Of a DNA stretch of 10,227 nucleotides, positions 6,693-10,227 are shown in pieces. Made by a program: the position numbers and the translations under genes. The notes beneath the pieces are model-generated. The model had not been told where the DNA came from and ran no database searches. It saw only the letters and a list, made by a program, of their open reading frames with translations. The first letter of the stretch is position 1. Every line of letters starts with the position of its first letter. Source of the DNA: Prevotellamassilia sp. (GTDB lineage: Bacteria; Bacteroidota; Bacteroidia; Bacteroidales; Bacteroidaceae). The stretch lies in the NCBI GenBank assembly GCA_009775705.1, contig VSQE01000084.1:1-10227 (forward strand), given 5' to 3'.

Positions 6693-7450
6693 AAATCTTG
6701 TCCTAATTTACGAATTAGTTCTTCCAGTTTTTTTAATTCTATCATGTTGGGGCCGTCGGAAAGCGCCTTGTCCGGTGAAGGATGGGTCTCAAAGAAATAT
6801 CCGTCCGCACCGAAGGCCTTTGCCGCCATTGCCATCGAGGGAATGAACTCGCGGTTCCCGCCTGTCTTTCCGCCAGCAGCTCCGGGCCGTTGCACACTGT
6901 GCGTGCAATCCATTATCACCCGGTCGGCATATGGTTTCATCAGAGGAATATTACGGAAATCGACCACAAGCGTATTATAGCCGAAACTGTTTCCGCGTTC
7001 CGTCAACCAAACTTCCTTAGCACCGGCATCGCGTGCCTTCTCCACAGGATATTGCATATCTCCAGCCGAAAGAAACTGGGCTTTCTTTATGTTGACAATA
7101 CGACCAGTCCGTGCGGCAGCGACCAACAGATCTGTCTGTCGGCACAAAAAGGCAGGGATTTGCAGGACATCGGCCACTTCCCCGGCTTCAGCCGCCTGAC
7201 AGCTCTCATGTATATCCGTCAGAACCGGCAAAGCGTACTTGGACTTCACATCTGCAAGCATCTGCTTGCCCTTTTCAATTCCGGGCCCCCGGAACGAGTG
7301 TATGCTGGTACGGTTGGCTTTGTCAAAGGAGGCTTTGAAATAAATATCAAAACCATATTTCTTGCGTATCTCCACCAGTTTTTCGGCAACTGTCTCGAGC
7401 AACGCAAAAGACTCTATGACACAAGGACCAGCTATGAATATAGGTGTCAT
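6689..7450 (-). CDS. kdsA: 3-deoxy-8-phosphooctulonate synthase (KDO8P synthase), metal-dependent class
   Basis: KdsA condenses phosphoenolpyruvate with D-arabinose 5-phosphate to make Kdo 8-phosphate, a committed step to the LPS inner core. The product is 253 residues. I start it at MTPIFIAGPC because family members begin there and the frame upstream crosses the promoter. Motifs include AGPCVIES (7-14), KASFDKANRTSIHSFRG (39-55), IPAFLCRQTDLL (98-109) and the late FETHPSPDKALSD (220-232). Cys10, His184, Glu221 and Asp232 fall where the metal-binding Cys, His, Glu and Asp of the Aquifex-type enzyme lie. The E. coli-type metal-independent enzyme has Asn at the Cys position, so this copy should be metal-dependent. 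The stop codon overlaps the kdsD start as ATGA, which implies translational coupling with the enzyme that supplies its substrate. Confidence 0.97.
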   Translation of the reverse strand: MTPIFIAGPCVIESFALLETVAEKLVEIRKKYGFDIYFKASFDKANRTSIHSFRGPGIEKGKQMLADVKSKYALPVLTDIHESCQAAEAGEVADVLQIPAFLCRQTDLLVAAARTGRIVNIKKAQFLSAGDMQYPVEKARDAGAKEVWLTERGNSFGYNTLVVDFRNIPLMKPYADRVIMDCTHSVQRPGAAGGKTGGNREFIPSMAMAAKAFGADGYFFETHPSPDKALSDGPNMIELKKLEELIRKLGQDL

Positions 7451-7584
7451 TGTTTCTTTTTTAGGATTGTCGCAAAGGTACGATAAAAATGCGAGATAAG
7501 GCAAATGCCGTAACAGATTTGAAGCACATATTCTCACACTCTTGCAAAACCGGCACATTTCACCAGTCTTTGAGTATTTACCCT
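7451..7584. other. Intergenic gap folC-kdsA
   Basis: This 134-bp gap is the longest non-coding stretch in the window. It holds the kdsA promoter and an A-rich stretch (AAAAAAGAAACA) just before the kdsA ATG, which is typical of Bacteroidota translation starts. No terminator hairpin for folC and no riboswitch fold was recognised. The kdsA frame is open upstream across the gap to 7558, but that extension would cross the promoter and adds no family similarity. Confidence 0.6.
7473..7505 (-). promoter_or_regulatory. Bacteroides-type sigma-ABfr promoter for kdsA
   Basis: On the minus strand TTTG (7502-7505) is followed by 21 bp and then TACCTTTG (7473-7480). This matches the Bacteroidota primary-sigma consensus, a -33 TTTG and a -7 TAnnTTTG about 19-21 bp apart. 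The kdsA start codon at 7450 lies 22 bp past the -7 box, so the expected transcription start gives a leader of only about 15 nt. It is the only full match I found in front of a gene, and it probably drives the whole run from kdsA to the left edge. The transcription start is inferred. Confidence 0.75.
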
Positions 7585-8904
7585 CTACTGAGCGGTATCT
7601 TTCATCTTTCCGGCCTTAAATGCCGTAAGATAATCGGCAACGATAAAACTGCTGCCTCCCACATAGATCATGTCCTCCTCGTCCGCATCTTCAATCGCGG
7701 CATTCACCGCAGCAACGACATCCGGATAAGTGCGTCCGGAAAATCCATGTGCTCCGGCTTTGTCCGCCAGTTCTTCTTCACACATGGCACGACGCACCGA
7801 AGCTTTCGTAAAATAGTAAACCGCAGAAGCGGGCAGACAGTCCAGTACACCGTCCACATCCTTGTCCGCAGCCATGCCGAACACTATTCGTAACGTCTTA
7901 CATTGCGCCGCCGACAACTGCCGTCCAAGATATTGCCATCCACCGATATTATGCCCTGTATCAAGAATAACAGCCGGCCGATTGCATACCTTCTGCCAAC
8001 GTCCCATCAAACCGGTCATTTCCCCGACACGCGAAAAAGCTTCCAGACAGGTATCCCAACCGCTTTTCAACTTCGGAAAAGAGCTGTACAGTCGCCTCAC
8101 CGCACACAAGACGGTAGCCGTATTCTTAGGCTGGCACCAGCCGATAAGCTCCGCTTCAAAATCTCCCGACCGACAAGTCTCATACCTGAATGTGCCGGTT
8201 TCAGTCAATGCTACATTCCGGATTTCATTCTCTTCCTCCGCAAAAAAAACAGGCGCGTTCCTGTCTCGCGCCGCCCTCTCGAATACTGGTCTTGTCTCGG
8301 GCAATGCCTCTCCTATGACAACCGGCACCCCTTTTTTGATGATTCCGGCTTTTTCGGCCGCGATTTTTTCTAACGTATCTCCGAGAAACTGGGTATGGTC
8401 CAAAGATATATTCGTAATGACCGACAGTTCGGGTGTTATGATATTGGTGCAGTCCAGACGGCCTCCCAGTCCCACTTCGATAACGGCTACATCCACCTCT
8501 TCTTCAGCAAAGAAATTGAATGCCAATGCCGTTGTCAGTTCAAAGAACGAAGGATGCAATGGCTCGAAGAAGTTTCTTTCCCGCTCCACGAAATCCACCA
8601 CGGCGGCTTCGGATATCATCTTCCCGTTTACGCGGATCCGCTCGCGGAAATCCATCAGGTGAGGTGAAGTATAAAGTCCAGTCTTGTAACCGGCTGCCTG
8701 CAAAAGAGCGGCCAGCGTATGAGACACGCTACCCTTCCCGTTTGTTCCGGCCACATGTATAGTCCTGAACTTTCGGTGAGGATGGCCGAAGTGCCGGTCC
8801 AGTTTCCGCGTATTTAACAAACCCTCTTTATAAGCGTCCCCGCCAACCTGTTGGAATAGCGGGGCACTCTTATATAAATATTCTATTGTTTCCGAATACG
8901 TCAT
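7585..8904 (-). CDS. folC: Bifunctional folylpolyglutamate synthase/dihydrofolate synthase
   Basis: FolC is a cytoplasmic Mur-ligase-family enzyme that joins L-glutamate to dihydropteroate and adds further glutamates to reduced folates, using ATP. The 439-residue frame has the family's usual length. The P-loop AGTNGKGS is at residues 52-59. The folate-loop region, with TSPHL and ERIRVNG, follows near 79-95. The conserved VIEVGLGGRLD(C)TN segment is near 141-155. The C-terminal domain carries the LDTGHN motif near residue 335 that ends the ATP site. The ATG lies only 2 bp after the dnaJ stop, and no strong Shine-Dalgarno sequence is seen, which suggests translation coupled to dnaJ. The frame ends at TAG before a 134-bp gap. 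I see no clear terminator hairpin there. Whether this copy performs both reactions cannot be told from sequence alone. Confidence 0.96.
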   Translation of the reverse strand: MTYSETIEYLYKSAPLFQQVGGDAYKEGLLNTRKLDRHFGHPHRKFRTIHVAGTNGKGSVSHTLAALLQAAGYKTGLYTSPHLMDFRERIRVNGKMISEAAVVDFVERERNFFEPLHPSFFELTTALAFNFFAEEEVDVAVIEVGLGGRLDCTNIITPELSVITNISLDHTQFLGDTLEKIAAEKAGIIKKGVPVVIGEALPETRPVFERAARDRNAPVFFAEEENEIRNVALTETGTFRYETCRSGDFEAELIGWCQPKNTATVLCAVRRLYSSFPKLKSGWDTCLEAFSRVGEMTGLMGRWQKVCNRPAVILDTGHNIGGWQYLGRQLSAAQCKTLRIVFGMAADKDVDGVLDCLPASAVYYFTKASVRRAMCEEELADKAGAHGFSGRTYPDVVAAVNAAIEDADEEDMIYVGGSSFIVADYLTAFKAGKMKDTAQ

Positions 8905-8906
8905 CG

Positions 8907-10067
8907 TTACTCGAAATAAGTACGGAATTTCTTGAAAATCTTCTCTTTAATCCCGACAGCCGGTCGCAAACTCTCACTGTCTTTCATCTGCTCAAACGCT
9001 TTCCGTTCGTTCTTCGAGAGAGTCTCAGGAATATACACGCTGATATTGACGACAATGTCTCCCTTACCGTAACCATAACCCTGTACGACGGGCAGACCTT
9101 TGCCACGCAAACGCAAAGCCGTTCCGGGCTGAGTTCCGGGTTCTATCTTGATGCGGACCCTGCCGTCTATGGTCGGTACCTCCACGGAATCACCCAATGT
9201 GGCCTGTGATACTGTGAGGAGCAAATTATAGATCAGGTCATTCTCGTCACGGATCAGGTCCGGATGCGCCTCCTCCTCGATAAGTACTTGGATGTTCCCG
9301 GGAACTCCGCCCCGTGGCGCGGCATGTCCCTTGCCAGGCACGTTTACGACCATGCCTTCGGCCACACCGGCCGGAATGTTGATCTCTACGATTTCCTCGC
9401 CCTGTATCACACCTTCGCCGTGACAGGTATGACATTTGTCTTTTATAATGGTTCCCTCACCTTTACAGTCAGGACAGACATCCTGCGTCTGTATCATGCC
9501 GAAAACGCTCCGCTGGCTGCGAACAACATAGCCTTGTCCGTGGCATTTGGGGCACGTTTCGGGATGGCTCCCGGCAGCGGCTCCGCTTCCGTGACATTCG
9601 GAACATTCCACGTTCTTGCGGACCTTGAATTTCTTGGTCACACCCTCGGAAATTTCGGCCAGTGTCAGCTTCACTTTCAGACGGAGATCTCCGCCCTTGT
9701 ACTGCGGCCGTGAACGCCGGCCGCCGCCAAAACCTCCGAACCCTCCAAAGCCCATGCCCTCGAAGATGTCCCCAAAGTTTGCAAATATGTCATTCAGGTC
9801 CATTCCGGCACCACCGAAACCTCCGAAGCCGCCCTGTCCGTTTACGCCGGCCGCACCGAACTGATCGTAACGGGCGCGTTTGTCCGGATCGCGCAGGACA
9901 TCATACGCCTCGGCTGCCTGTTTGAACTTTTCCTCGGCTTCTTTGTCTCCGGGATTACGGTCGGGATGGTACTTGATGGCCACTTTCTTATAGGCCCGTT
10001 TTATCTCATCGGCCGTTGCTGAGCGTTCCACGCCCAACACCTTATAATAATCCAGCTCTTCTGCCAT
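8907..10067 (-). CDS. dnaJ: Chaperone protein DnaJ (Hsp40, type I)
   Basis: This cytoplasmic co-chaperone delivers unfolded proteins to DnaK and stimulates its ATPase. The 386-residue frame has the full type I layout and normal length. The J domain occupies residues 5-70, with the HPD motif at 34-36. A Gly/Phe-rich linker runs from about 74 to 116. Four CxxCxGxG zinc-binding repeats start at Cys155, Cys172, Cys198 and Cys212. A C-terminal substrate-binding and dimerisation region follows, to about residue 370. The start MAEELDYYKVLG places the J domain immediately at the N terminus, as expected. The gene begins 21 bp after the end of the grpE frame and stops 2 bp before folC, so the three are probably co-transcribed. 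No promoter is visible in the short gap in front of it. The repeated GGFGG stretches are the normal linker and need no other explanation. Confidence 0.98.
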   Translation of the reverse strand: MAEELDYYKVLGVERSATADEIKRAYKKVAIKYHPDRNPGDKEAEEKFKQAAEAYDVLRDPDKRARYDQFGAAGVNGQGGFGGFGGAGMDLNDIFANFGDIFEGMGFGGFGGFGGGRRSRPQYKGGDLRLKVKLTLAEISEGVTKKFKVRKNVECSECHGSGAAAGSHPETCPKCHGQGYVVRSQRSVFGMIQTQDVCPDCKGEGTIIKDKCHTCHGEGVIQGEEIVEINIPAGVAEGMVVNVPGKGHAAPRGGVPGNIQVLIEEEAHPDLIRDENDLIYNLLLTVSQATLGDSVEVPTIDGRVRIKIEPGTQPGTALRLRGKGLPVVQGYGYGKGDIVVNISVYIPETLSKNERKAFEQMKDSESLRPAVGIKEKIFKKFRTYFE

Positions 10068-10088
10068 TTTGTCTGTATTCTGTCTTTT

Positions 10089-10227
10089 TTATTGTCCCAC
10101 TACAACTATGGCATGACGCAGCAGCTTTTCATTGAGCATATATCAGGGCTGCACACAATCTATAATCATGATCTTCTTCTCTGCCTCCGGCACGAGAACC
10201 AGCGCAAAAGCCTCGTGGAAATAGGAT
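10089..10227 (-). pseudogene. grpE: GrpE nucleotide exchange factor, C-terminal end only, with an in-frame stop
   Basis: This is the 3' end of a grpE gene whose body lies beyond the right edge. GrpE releases ADP from DnaK and works with DnaJ in the cytoplasm. Twenty-seven codons are visible first, including FHEAFALV and a later IIDCVQP, matching the C-terminal beta-domain of GrpE. The frame then meets TGA at 10143-10145, where the family has the Gly of a conserved GY pair. The same frame continues past the stop as YMLNEKLLRHA to VVVGQ and ends at TAA (10089-10091), 21 bp before dnaJ. This tail is the normal GrpE ending, so the TGA looks like a GGA-to-TGA change. As written the protein loses about 17 residues. 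Several neighbouring residues also look unusual for the family. Identification rests on the tail motif and the position directly upstream of dnaJ. It may be a real lesion or a sequence error. Confidence 0.8.

Noticed and set aside
7451..7558. 36-codon upstream extension of kdsA
   Set aside because: It crosses the promoter, is not family-like, and KdsA proteins begin at the ATG at 7450.
8401..8408. TATCTTTG box inside folC
   Set aside because: It has no partner -33 box and is interior to the gene, so a chance match is likely.
9720..9850. Short GC-rich repeats resembling a direct-repeat array
   Set aside because: They encode the GGFGG-type linker of DnaJ, which is normal for the family. Spacing and sequence do not fit CRISPR.

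Overview
The window looks like chromosomal housekeeping DNA from a Bacteroidota genome, most likely order Bacteroidales; I cannot fix the genus. The evidence is a Bacteroides-type promoter (TTTG, 21-bp spacer, TAnnTTTG) in front of kdsA, A-rich translation starts with few strong Shine-Dalgarno sites, a Bacteroidales-style EttA ABC-F protein followed by a SUI1/YciH factor, and roughly balanced GC content. Every supported gene lies on the minus strand, so transcription runs from the right edge to the left edge. Plus-strand open frames are shadows of these genes.

In transcription order, the right end (about 10227 to 7585) holds the 3' end of grpE, then dnaJ, then folC. dnaJ and folC are 2 bp apart and probably belong to one grpE-dnaJ-folC transcript. 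A 134-bp gap (7451-7584) follows and carries the best promoter in the window. Downstream comes an eight-gene run with gaps of at most 52 bp: kdsA and kdsD (overlapping by ATGA), an exported-looking phospholipase D/cardiolipin synthase-like protein, an acyltransferase-3 membrane protein, the peroxiredoxin bcp, ettA, a SUI1/YciH factor, and a short membrane-anchored helix-hairpin-helix protein. A terminator-like hairpin sits at the extreme left edge.

Functionally, KdsD and KdsA catalyse consecutive steps to Kdo 8-phosphate for LPS inner core. The PLD and acyltransferase proteins fit envelope lipid or glycan work. Bcp detoxifies peroxides. EttA and the SUI1 factor act on the ribosome. GrpE and DnaJ are DnaK co-chaperones. 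FolC makes folylpolyglutamates.

I found no mobile element, CRISPR array, RNA gene, defence system or recognisably new system. The points worth a second look are three damaged reading frames in otherwise conserved genes: a 2-bp insertion near the start of ettA that separates the start codon from the first Walker A motif, an in-frame TGA in the last 18 codons of grpE, and a helix-hairpin-helix gene that stops in the middle of its first motif. Two of the three lie within about 150 bp of the window edges, so sequence or assembly error must be excluded before reading them as biology.
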